A program made the position numbers and the translations under genes. A DNA stretch of 64,000 nucleotides from DCFW01 sp963790715 (GTDB taxonomy: Bacteria > Bacteroidota > Bacteroidia > Bacteroidales > Bacteroidaceae), in the NCBI GenBank assembly GCA_963790715.1, contig CAWBPN010000010.1, positions 372,001 through 436,000 on the forward strand, read 5' to 3'. Of the stretch, positions 1 to 7,925 are shown in pieces (position 1 is the first letter of the stretch; each line of letters starts with the position of its first letter). The notes below the pieces were generated by a model, which saw nothing but the letters and a program-made list of their open reading frames with translations, ran no database searches and was not told the DNA's origin.

Positions 1-2753
1 CAATTCTGGCAGACGAAGTTGGATTGGGCAAAACCATTGAAGCCGGTATTATCCTTTCACAAAATTGGGCGGAGCATAAACGTAAGTTGCTTATAATCGT
101 TCCTGCAAATTTAAGGAAGCAATGGTCAACCGAATTACAGGAAAAGTTTTTTTTGCCATCAAGTATCTTTGAGGCAAAAAACTTTAACAATGAGATATCA
201 AACGGTAATTTAAATCCTTTTGATAAAGAATCCATTATTATTTGTTCGTATCAATTTGCGTGTGCCAAATCCGCTTATCTGAAATTTAACAAGTGGGACT
301 TGGTTATTATCGATGAGGCTCACCGATTGAGAAATGTATATAAGCCTACTAATAAAATAGCCAACACATTAAAAAATGCTCTGATTGACCGCAAGAAAGT
401 ATTGCTTACGGCCACACCGTTACAAAATTCCATTTTAGAGTTATATGGCTTGGTTTCTATAATAGATGAATATGTTTTTGGAGATTTAAAGAGCTTCAAA
501 GGACAATTCAGCAAGGTGCTTGGAGAAGACGATTATCAAGTACTTCGTAAAAGACTTCAACCTATTTGTAAAAGGACTTTACGGCGTCAGGTGCTTGAGT
601 ATGTGAAGTATACCAAACGAATAGCTATTTGCGAAGAGTTCTATCCTTCAGATGATGAACAGCATTTATATGAATTGGTATCGGAATATTTGCAACGTCC
701 TAAACTATATGCCTTACCAAGCAGCCAAAGGCAATTAATGACTCTGATGCTACGTAAATTATTGGCATCGTCAACTTATGCAATATATGGAACATTTTGT
801 GAATTAATTACGAGGTTGGAGAAAATGTTGAACGATCGGTCAGATAACACGGATGACGGTCAACTTACGTTAGATTTTGATGGGATGCAGGACGATGTGG
901 ATGAATGGGTAAATGAAGAGGAAGAAGAGGTTACTAATTTAGAAGAGCCTTCTGAAACGTATTTACATCCTGATGTTGTCAATGATATAAAGAAAGAAAT
1001 AGAAGATCTGAAGTCTTTCAGAGATATAGCTCAAAGAATAAAGAAAAACACCAAGGCTGAGCATTTATTTGTGGCTTTAAACAAAGGGTTTGATGAATTG
1101 GAACGCTTGGGAGCGAATAAAAAGGCTTTATTGTTCACCGAATCACGACGTACGCAGGATTATTTGTTTAAACTTTTTGAGAAAAAGGGTTATAAGGGAA
1201 AAGTCGTTTTATTCAACGGCAACAATAGTGACAAACAATCAAAAGCCATCTATAAATCATGGCTTGAAAAATATAAGGGAAGTAACAATGTGACGGGGTC
1301 GGCAACAGCCGACAAGCGTGCGGCGATCGTTGAATATTTCAGAGATGAAGCAACAATAATGATTGCCACCGAAGCAGCCGCAGAAGGAATTAACCTCCAA
1401 TTCTGTTCACTTGTCGTCAATTATGACATGCCGTGGAACCCGCAACGCATCGAACAGCGCATAGGCAGATGCCATCGCTATGGACAGAAGCATGACGTGG
1501 TGGTGGTTAACTTTTTGAACAAAAAAAATGCGGCAGATGTGAGAGTTTATGAGTTGCTGAATGAAAAATTTCAATTGTTCAGTGGGGTATTCGGCGCCAG
1601 TGATGAAGTGCTAGGGAGTATAGGCAGCGGTGTCGACTTTGAAAAACGTATTGCACAAATATACAACGAATGCAGAACCACGGATGAAATTGAATGTGCT
1701 TTTGACGAATTGCAAACGGAATTAAAAGAGGAAATTTCAGACAAGATGCTTAATGCCCGTTCCATTCTACTTGAGAATTTTGACGAATCGGTTCATGAAA
1801 AACTTCGTGATAATTTGGCAATTAGTTTACAAAACCTGAATAAATTCGAAAGATACTTTTGGCGATTAACAAAGTTTGCCTTAAAAGATTATGCGAAATT
1901 CGATGAGGAACAATGTTCTTTTGAATTGATAGAAAACCTTTGTCGGAAAAATGAAACGCTTCACAACTATTCGGGCTTGTTTTGCATGACGATACCCAAA
2001 AACGGGAAAAAGAAAAGCGATGTGATTATTCCGAATAAGGCTCAAATATATAGATTAGGGCATCCGTTGGCACAAGCCATATTGCAATCCCATAAAGAAT
2101 GTGATTTGGATACTCACAAAATTATATTCAATTATACGGATACCCCTATAAAAGTGAGCCTGTTAGAAAAATTGATTAATCAATCCGGGTGGCTCAGAGT
2201 AGAGAAATTATCGATCAACTCTTTTGAGCAAGAAGATTATATGCTTTTCTCATGCATAACTGAAAGTGGTGAGGAGGTTTACCCTGAAATTGCCGAACGT
2301 TTATTTTCTTTTCCGGCCGAAGAAAAAGAGGAAGTCAACATTCCGGATAAGGTTAACGAATATTTTATCCGTCAACTTGAGCACCAAAAAGAATCGGTTC
2401 TGGAAAAAAGTGAATCACGCAACAACAACTTCTTTGATGAGGAGATAGATAAAATGAATTCGTGGGCAGATGACATGAAGTTAAGTTTAGAAAAAGAAAT
2501 TACGGATTTGGATGCAGAAATAAAACTCCGTAAATCGGAAGCCAAGAAAGAACTTAAATTGGCAGATAAAGTAAAGGCTCAACGGACAATAAAAGATATG
2601 GAAAAGAAAAGAGCTGAAAAGCGCATGAATCTTTACCAAGCACAAGATGAAGTGGACGACAAAAAAGAAAAGTTGCTCGGTAATGTGGAGAAAATGCTAC
2701 AACAAAAAATCGATCAACACAATTTGTTTACAATTAAATGGACAATTAGATGA
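1..2753 (+). CDS. SNF2/HepA-type DEAH helicase, 5' partial
   Basis: Superfamily 2 ATPase of the SNF2/RapA-like type, the first visible gene of the defence operon. The frame is already open at the window edge (codons from base 3), so the true start lies outside; related proteins have roughly 60-80 residues before the Walker A motif. Seen in order: Walker A DEVGLGKT at the edge, DEAH near base 312, TATP near base 408, and the C-terminal helicase motif QRIGRCHRYGQ near bases 1447-1480. A Lys/Glu-rich, probably coiled-coil tail occupies the last ~120 residues. It overlaps the next gene by 4 bp (ATGA), which points to translational coupling. Helicases of this kind occur beside Mod/Res genes in type III-like and DISARM-like systems (family knowledge). 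A role in remodelling or translocating on foreign DNA is inference. Confidence 0.9.
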   Translation, partial: ILADEVGLGKTIEAGIILSQNWAEHKRKLLIIVPANLRKQWSTELQEKFFLPSSIFEAKNFNNEISNGNLNPFDKESIIICSYQFACAKSAYLKFNKWDLVIIDEAHRLRNVYKPTNKIANTLKNALIDRKKVLLTATPLQNSILELYGLVSIIDEYVFGDLKSFKGQFSKVLGEDDYQVLRKRLQPICKRTLRRQVLEYVKYTKRIAICEEFYPSDDEQHLYELVSEYLQRPKLYALPSSQRQLMTLMLRKLLASSTYAIYGTFCELITRLEKMLNDRSDNTDDGQLTLDFDGMQDDVDEWVNEEEEEVTNLEEPSETYLHPDVVNDIKKEIEDLKSFRDIAQRIKKNTKAEHLFVALNKGFDELERLGANKKALLFTESRRTQDYLFKLFEKKGYKGKVVLFNGNNSDKQSKAIYKSWLEKYKGSNNVTGSATADKRAAIVEYFRDEATIMIATEAAAEGINLQFCSLVVNYDMPWNPQRIEQRIGRCHRYGQKHDVVVVNFLNKKNAADVRVYELLNEKFQLFSGVFGASDEVLGSIGSGVDFEKRIAQIYNECRTTDEIECAFDELQTELKEEISDKMLNARSILLENFDESVHEKLRDNLAISLQNLNKFERYFWRLTKFALKDYAKFDEEQCSFELIENLCRKNETLHNYSGLFCMTIPKNGKKKSDVIIPNKAQIYRLGHPLAQAILQSHKECDLDTHKIIFNYTDTPIKVSLLEKLINQSGWLRVEKLSINSFEQEDYMLFSCITESGEEVYPEIAERLFSFPAEEKEEVNIPDKVNEYFIRQLEHQKESVLEKSESRNNNFFDEEIDKMNSWADDMKLSLEKEITDLDAEIKLRKSEAKKELKLADKVKAQRTIKDMEKKRAEKRMNLYQAQDEVDDKKEKLLGNVEKMLQQKIDQHNLFTIKWTIR

Positions 2754-3421
2754 TGAAGAAAAATAAATATACATACTCGTGGATTTTTATTATAATCATT
2801 GGCGTTATAGCATTACCATTAATTATTAATTGGCTAATATTAAGGCCTAGAAAATTTGATATCGTTGGTGAAGGAAAAGATTGGTTGATGTTTTGGAGTT
2901 CGTTTTTAAGTGCTATCGCTTCATTTGCTATGGTGTTTATTACATGGAAGACTCTAAAACAAAATAAAGAACAGCTTGATGAGCTAAAGCATCAATGGAA
3001 GGAAGATCATCTACCGGATATTTCAGCATCGCTTGTAAAAAGCGATAACTATGGATATATTAGGCTATTCAATATCTCTAATGTTCAAATAAATAGATTA
3101 ACAATAAAAATAATTCATGATCCGGATACTGAAGTACAAAAATCGATTACTAAATATGATAAGTTAAAAGAAAATTTAGAACGAACAGAATTTTCAATAG
3201 AACCACATGGCGTAAGGGATTTTCTTTTACTATCTTCGTACTATATAGATGGAGATTATCCTGGATATATTGAATTAAAATGTCAATACAATGATAGATA
3301 TGAAAAATATATTAAAATGTATTTTAGCGAGTTAAGTTTAGTCGCAACTAAAATTGAAAGGAGTGAATTACTTAACAAATTAGAAGTATTAAAAGATATT
3401 CGAGATAAAATTAAACTTTGA
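2750..3421 (+). CDS. Two-TM membrane protein of the defence operon
   Basis: I do not recognise a named family. The 223-residue protein has a hydrophobic segment at about residues 10-30 and a second at about 45-65 (motif WLMFWSSFLSAIASFAMVF). A short charged, coiled-coil-like stretch follows (KQNKEQLDELKHQWKED), then a soluble C-terminal domain of about 130 residues. Similar small proteins with a WxxFWxSxL second helix are scattered through defence islands as hypothetical proteins. Start ATG at 2750 overlaps the helicase stop; an alternative ATG is at 2753. The methyltransferase begins 2 nt after its stop. It could place an effector at the membrane or act as accessory; no catalytic motif is visible. 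Confidence 0.75.
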   Translation: MMKKNKYTYSWIFIIIIGVIALPLIINWLILRPRKFDIVGEGKDWLMFWSSFLSAIASFAMVFITWKTLKQNKEQLDELKHQWKEDHLPDISASLVKSDNYGYIRLFNISNVQINRLTIKIIHDPDTEVQKSITKYDKLKENLERTEFSIEPHGVRDFLLLSSYYIDGDYPGYIELKCQYNDRYEKYIKMYFSELSLVATKIERSELLNKLEVLKDIRDKIKL

Positions 3422-3423
3422 TT

Positions 3424-5079
3424 ATGTCACAGAATAAAATACAAAAATTAGAACTCACTTGGGTGGGTAAATACGATAAGAGAGAACCTCTTGAACCTCG
3501 TATTTTGATTGAAGATTCAAAATACAGTTATGGAGATAAATCAAGTGGCAATATGCTAATTCATGGAGATAACTTGCTTGCATTGAAAGCTCTTGAACAT
3601 GATTATGCTGGCAAAGTTAAATGTATTTACATCGATCCTCCATACAACACTGGAAGCGCATTTGAACAGTATGATGATGGTGTGGAGCATTCTATTTGGT
3701 TGTCTCTTATGCGTGATAGATTACAACTGCTGTACAGACTTTTATCTGTTGATGGTTCTATATGGATTTCAATTGATGATGATGAACAAGCTTATTTAAA
3801 AATATTATGTGATGAAATTTGGGGAAGAAATAATTTTGTAGCCAATATTGTATGGCAGAAGAAGTATGGACCTGCGAATGACGCAAAATGGTTTTCTGAT
3901 AGTCATGATTATATAATGGTATATTCTAAAGATAAAAATATATGGAGGCCTATATTATTGTCAAGGACTAAAGAACAATTAAAGGATTATAAAAATCCAG
4001 ATAAAGATTCTCGTGGTGTATGGCGAGCAAGTGACTTATCAGCTAAAACTCCGTCTAATACTTGTATGTATCCTATAATAGGTCCTACAGGAAAAACGTT
4101 CTTGCCACCACCTACTCGTTCTTGGAATTGTTCTGAAAATAGATATAAAGAGTTACTTTCTGATAATAGAATTTGGTTTGGCATTTCTAAAACAGGAAGG
4201 CCAATGGTGAAAAAGTTCCTTTCAGAAGTGAAAAATGGTATTACACCAGAAACATGGTGGCCTCGAGAAGTAGGTGATGACAATAAAATAGCTAAATATG
4301 AATCAAAAGAAATATTTTCTGGTAAATCTTTTTCAACCCCCAAACCAGAAAAATTGATTAATAGGATTCTTAAAATAGCCTCAAATAAAGGAGATTTGGT
4401 ATTGGATAGTTTTCTTGGCTCAGGTACAACAGCAGCAGTCGCACAAAAGATGGGACGAAAATGGATTGGTATAGAATTGGGCGATCATGCTTATACTCAT
4501 TGCTATCCCCGTTTAAAAATGGTGACAGACGGAACGGATCAAGGAGGAATTAGTAAAACGGTAAATTGGAAAGGCGGTTCAGGCTTTAAGTTTTATGAAT
4601 TAGCTCCTAGTCTCTTGAAAAAGGACAAATTTGGGAACTTGATTATTAATAAAGAATATAATGCCGATATGCTTGCAGCTGCCATGGCCAAACAAGAAGG
4701 ATATACTTACAATCCGGACAAAGACTCTTATTGGAAACAAGGAAATAGTTCGGAGCAAGATTATATCTATACCACCACTCAATTTATAACGATTGAAAGT
4801 TTGGATGCAATACATAATATGATGAGTGATGGCGAAAGTCTGCTAATATGTTGCTCGGCCTGCCAAACGCAATGCCGAAATCATTATAATAACATTACCA
4901 CAAAGAAGATTCCGCAAATGCTCCTCGGAAGGTGCGAGTTTGACAAAGATGATTATTCACTGAATATCATTGATATGCCTCAAATGGAAGAAGATGATGA
5001 TGAGATAATTGAATCTGAATTACATACTCCAGAAAAAAATAAGAATATAAAAAACGAACAAAAAACATTATTTGATTGA
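3424..5079 (+). CDS. Type III-like site-specific adenine DNA methyltransferase (Mod)
   Basis: Amino-methyltransferase that should transfer a methyl group from SAM to adenine N6 and so mark self DNA. Catalytic motif IV DPPYNTG is at about residues 71-77 and the SAM-binding motif FLGSGTT at about 330-336. Motif IV before motif I is the beta-class order of type III Mod proteins. The ~250 residues between them would contain the target-recognition domain. The length (551 aa) is in the usual Mod range. ATG at 3424 was chosen; the in-frame TTG two codons upstream overlaps the previous stop. The C-terminal tail is acidic and low-complexity. It sits in an unbroken operon with a Res-type protein at 7926, but the two are separated by three unrelated genes, which is not the classical adjacent mod-res order. 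Confidence 0.92.
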   Translation: MSQNKIQKLELTWVGKYDKREPLEPRILIEDSKYSYGDKSSGNMLIHGDNLLALKALEHDYAGKVKCIYIDPPYNTGSAFEQYDDGVEHSIWLSLMRDRLQLLYRLLSVDGSIWISIDDDEQAYLKILCDEIWGRNNFVANIVWQKKYGPANDAKWFSDSHDYIMVYSKDKNIWRPILLSRTKEQLKDYKNPDKDSRGVWRASDLSAKTPSNTCMYPIIGPTGKTFLPPPTRSWNCSENRYKELLSDNRIWFGISKTGRPMVKKFLSEVKNGITPETWWPREVGDDNKIAKYESKEIFSGKSFSTPKPEKLINRILKIASNKGDLVLDSFLGSGTTAAVAQKMGRKWIGIELGDHAYTHCYPRLKMVTDGTDQGGISKTVNWKGGSGFKFYELAPSLLKKDKFGNLIINKEYNADMLAAAMAKQEGYTYNPDKDSYWKQGNSSEQDYIYTTTQFITIESLDAIHNMMSDGESLLICCSACQTQCRNHYNNITTKKIPQMLLGRCEFDKDDYSLNIIDMPQMEEDDDEIIESELHTPEKNKNIKNEQKTLFD

Positions 5080-5080
5080 T

Positions 5081-6121
5081 ATGAGCAAAGTAGTTTATTT
5101 GTTAGGAGCTGGTGCTAGTTACGGAAAAAGATTAAAGCCTGATTCTTCACAAGTAGGAGAAGTCCACAATACAATTGCGGAAGGGTTACCGTTAGTAAGT
5201 GAAATTCCAAGCAGATTAGATTATATTATTGATTTAATCAAAAATACATCTGTTAGTACTAATTCATTTAGTTCAAGAGACTCACTTATCAAAGATTTGC
5301 AGTGGCTAAAAGATAAGAGTGCAGTTCATGCCACAATTGATACATTTGCTAAAAAGTTATATTTAATAGATGAAGATTATAAATGTAATAAAGTAAAGCT
5401 ATTATTATCCATCTTCTTTATCATTGAGCAGCTAATAAATAAACCCGATAGTCGATATGATACTTTCTTTGCAAGTGTACTAAATAGGAATTTAAAAATA
5501 TTAGACGATATATCAATATTAACGTGGAATTATGATAGTCAATTTGAAATCGTTTACAAAGAATATAAGAAGAATAGAGTTTCTTGGGATTATCGTAATG
5601 ATTTAAAATTAATGGATTTAAAACGAAATTTGTATGATCCGTATGAAATGAAAATAAAAGATCCCTCTATTTTTAAAATAAATGGTACTGCAAATTTCAG
5701 AGAAAACGGTTCTTTGGCAGCAGAGTATTCTTATGATGAAAATTTACTTGACCAAACGCATTTGGAATTTATTTTAAAGAAATATGAAGAACAAAATAAT
5801 CAACATGATCGCACTGATATTACACGTTTATCATTTGCATGGGAGAATGAATGGGATAATAAATATACTTCTACATTACAAAGTTCTATTAAGGGAACAG
5901 AAACTGCTGTTGTTATAGGATATACTTTCCCATTCTTTAATCGCGAAGTCGATCGTAAAATTTCTTCATTTATGCCTGATTTAAAAAAGATTTATATTCA
6001 AGATCCAAATGCATTAATGATAAAACAATTTGTTCCTTCAGTATTGTCCGATTTTAATAAGAATGCTGAAGTTATTCCTATTACGAATGTAAATCAATTT
6101 TATTTACCTCCTGAATTGTAA
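5081..6121 (+). CDS. SIR2-like domain protein
   Basis: Rossmann-type SIR2-like protein of 346 residues. Visible marks are the N-terminal nucleotide-binding loop GAGAS (residues 9-13), TWNYD at about 148-152 (the usual TxNYD motif), and IGYTFPFFNREVDR at about 279-292. The position normally written KxHG in NAD-degrading SIR2 effectors (such as ThsA) reads KINGT here, with Asn at about residue 201 instead of His. NADase activity is therefore uncertain. Starts 1 nt after the methyltransferase stop; a TTG start 3 codons earlier would overlap it. In anti-phage systems SIR2 proteins often deplete NAD+ to abort infection (family knowledge). Here it may instead bind a nucleotide ligand. Confidence 0.8.
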   Translation: MSKVVYLLGAGASYGKRLKPDSSQVGEVHNTIAEGLPLVSEIPSRLDYIIDLIKNTSVSTNSFSSRDSLIKDLQWLKDKSAVHATIDTFAKKLYLIDEDYKCNKVKLLLSIFFIIEQLINKPDSRYDTFFASVLNRNLKILDDISILTWNYDSQFEIVYKEYKKNRVSWDYRNDLKLMDLKRNLYDPYEMKIKDPSIFKINGTANFRENGSLAAEYSYDENLLDQTHLEFILKKYEEQNNQHDRTDITRLSFAWENEWDNKYTSTLQSSIKGTETAVVIGYTFPFFNREVDRKISSFMPDLKKIYIQDPNALMIKQFVPSVLSDFNKNAEVIPITNVNQFYLPPEL

Positions 6122-6179
6122 AGAAAAAGATATATTTTAGCACATTATATTTCGTTATAAACAAGAACACAAAAGCATT

Positions 6180-7271
6180 ATGATAGAACAATTATTAATA
6201 GAGAATTATAAATCCATGCAGATGGCAAAGATTGAACTGCGCCATTTGAATGTGATGATTGGTTCTAACGGAGTGGGAAAGAGTAATTTTATATCTTTCT
6301 TTGAACTCTTGCAAGCTATATTTAATCAACGTTTGGGCAGTTATATCTTAGGTAGAGGTGGTATAGACCGAATGATGTATGAAGGTCAGAAAAATTCAGA
6401 ATATATAAAGTGCTTAATTGATTTTAAAAACACAAATGCTTTCTTTTTTAAGATTAAACCTGCTGTAGGTAATAAAGCGTTTATTGAATATACTGGTGAT
6501 TATTTTAATAACAATGGTGATGAAACAAAGAGTTATTACGACAAATGGAATAAAACTAGTTGGGATAATGCTGTTGAAGAATCTAACATCATCAATAATA
6601 AAACGTGGCGTGCAGGATATCTTCGTAAATTTTTAAAGAGTTTCACTGTATATCATTTTCATGATACAAGCATTACCTCTACAATGAGAAGTGAATGCAA
6701 TATAAATGATAATGAAGTACTAAGACACGATGCTTCAAATTTAGCTGCATATCTTTATCGGTTGCAGGAAAATGAACCACAAAGTTTCAAACTAATAGAA
6801 GGTGTTATACGCTCTATTGCACCATACTTTAAGAACTTCAAGCTACGTCCCAATCTGTTAACTCCCGACAAAATTAAATTGGAATGGGAAGAAACGGATT
6901 CGGATATGTATTTGGATGCAAATAGCTTTTCCGACGGAACTTTGCGTTTTATTGCATTAGCAACGTTATTATTACAACCTGATTTGCCGGAAACTATCAT
7001 TATAGATGAACCGGAAATAGGTCTTCATCCTACTGCTATAAATAAATTGGCGGCATTGGTTCGCAAAGCTTCCACACAAAAGCAAATAATATTGGCTACT
7101 CAATCTGTCAATCTGGTTAATTGTTTTGAGCCTGAAGATATTATTGTTGTTGATAGAAAAGATAAACAAACCGTGTTTAACAGATTGGATAAAGATAGCC
7201 TTACTGCATGGCTGGATGAATATAATATAGGTGATATTTGGGAGAAGAATATAATAGGAGGTCAGCCATGA
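6180..7271 (+). CDS. AAA_21 / OLD-like ABC-type ATPase
   Basis: SMC/ABC-like ATPase of 363 residues. Walker A GSNGVGKSN is at about residues 28-36, an ABC-signature-like SFSDGTLR at about 245-252, Walker B IIIDEPEIGLHP with the acidic pair at 276-277, and an H-loop-like LATQS near 305. The C-terminus ends in WEKNIIGGQP, a tail I associate with ATPases paired with DUF4276 proteins. The next gene starts inside its stop (ATGA overlap). The pairing of an AAA15/21-type ATPase with a separate TOPRIM-like protein is the architecture of PARIS (AriA/AriB), although AriB is DUF4435 rather than DUF4276. The likely role is a sensor or activator ATPase holding or loading its partner; this is inference. 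The 58-bp gap before it is the largest in the operon. Confidence 0.88.
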   Translation: MIEQLLIENYKSMQMAKIELRHLNVMIGSNGVGKSNFISFFELLQAIFNQRLGSYILGRGGIDRMMYEGQKNSEYIKCLIDFKNTNAFFFKIKPAVGNKAFIEYTGDYFNNNGDETKSYYDKWNKTSWDNAVEESNIINNKTWRAGYLRKFLKSFTVYHFHDTSITSTMRSECNINDNEVLRHDASNLAAYLYRLQENEPQSFKLIEGVIRSIAPYFKNFKLRPNLLTPDKIKLEWEETDSDMYLDANSFSDGTLRFIALATLLLQPDLPETIIIDEPEIGLHPTAINKLAALVRKASTQKQIILATQSVNLVNCFEPEDIIVVDRKDKQTVFNRLDKDSLTAWLDEYNIGDIWEKNIIGGQP

Positions 7272-7921
7272 AGCGATTATATATTATTGTGGAGGGACAG
7301 ACAGAACAAGAATTCGTTAAAACTATGATAGTTCCGTATATGCAGCAATTTGACATTAATATTGTAACGCCTATTATAATTCGTACAAGTAAAACAGGAC
7401 GTGGCGGGTTCGTTAACTATCAACATTTAAAGAATGATGCCATAAGATTGTTAAGTTCCCCTAAGCAAGATTTTATCGTTTCAATGTTCGTGGATTTTTT
7501 TCGTTGTCCCGAAGTTCCGCATAAAGAAAGATGGAGCATAAAAGGAACTCCTCTCGGACAAGTGGAAGAAATGGAAAAATGTATTGCTGAGGATATTAAT
7601 GATAAACGTTTTATTCCTTATATACAACTGCACGAATTTGAAGCTTTACTATTTTCTTCAAATAAAGGCTTTGAAACGTTCTTTACAGATGAACAAAAAG
7701 ATAAAACACAGGGTATAATAGACAGTTATGGTAATCCTGAAAATATTAATAGCTCACCGCAAGGTGCTCCGTCAAAACGTTTATTAGCAATAAAAGATGA
7801 TTATGATAAGGTTATAGAAGGAAATCTTATTGCTTTGGAAGTAGGAATTCAAAAAATATTAGAGAAATGCCCTCGCTTTAAAGCTTGGATTTCTAAACTG
7901 ATTGATTTGTGTAAAGAATAA
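7268..7921 (+). CDS. DUF4276 (TOPRIM-like) protein
   Basis: 218-residue DUF4276 protein, the usual partner of AAA_21 ATPases. The N-terminal strand ends in VEGQTEQEF with the TOPRIM-like Glu at residue 9. The second acidic site is VDFFRCPEVP with Asp at about 76, matching the family's DYYGLP-type motif, and the family hallmark IQLHEFEALLF lies near 125. These acidic residues suggest a metal-dependent nuclease fold (family knowledge); activity is not proven. Start ATG at 7268 overlaps the ATPase stop. A TTG start ten codons upstream lies deeper in the ATPase gene and was rejected. An AGGAGG stretch at 7257-7262 lies well placed upstream, but it also encodes the conserved Gly-Gly of the ATPase tail, so its ribosomal role is unclear. 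Confidence 0.87.
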   Translation: MKRLYIIVEGQTEQEFVKTMIVPYMQQFDINIVTPIIIRTSKTGRGGFVNYQHLKNDAIRLLSSPKQDFIVSMFVDFFRCPEVPHKERWSIKGTPLGQVEEMEKCIAEDINDKRFIPYIQLHEFEALLFSSNKGFETFFTDEQKDKTQGIIDSYGNPENINSSPQGAPSKRLLAIKDDYDKVIEGNLIALEVGIQKILEKCPRFKAWISKLIDLCKE

Positions 7922-7925
7922 TGTT

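Noticed and set aside
24..26. TTG at base 24 as the helicase start.
   Set aside because: It falls within the Walker A motif; the frame is open to the window edge and codes for the motif's first residues.
7257..7262. AGGAGG before the DUF4276 start as an unusual Shine-Dalgarno in Bacteroidota.
   Set aside because: It encodes the conserved Gly-Gly of the ATPase C-terminus, so selection for protein sequence explains it equally well.
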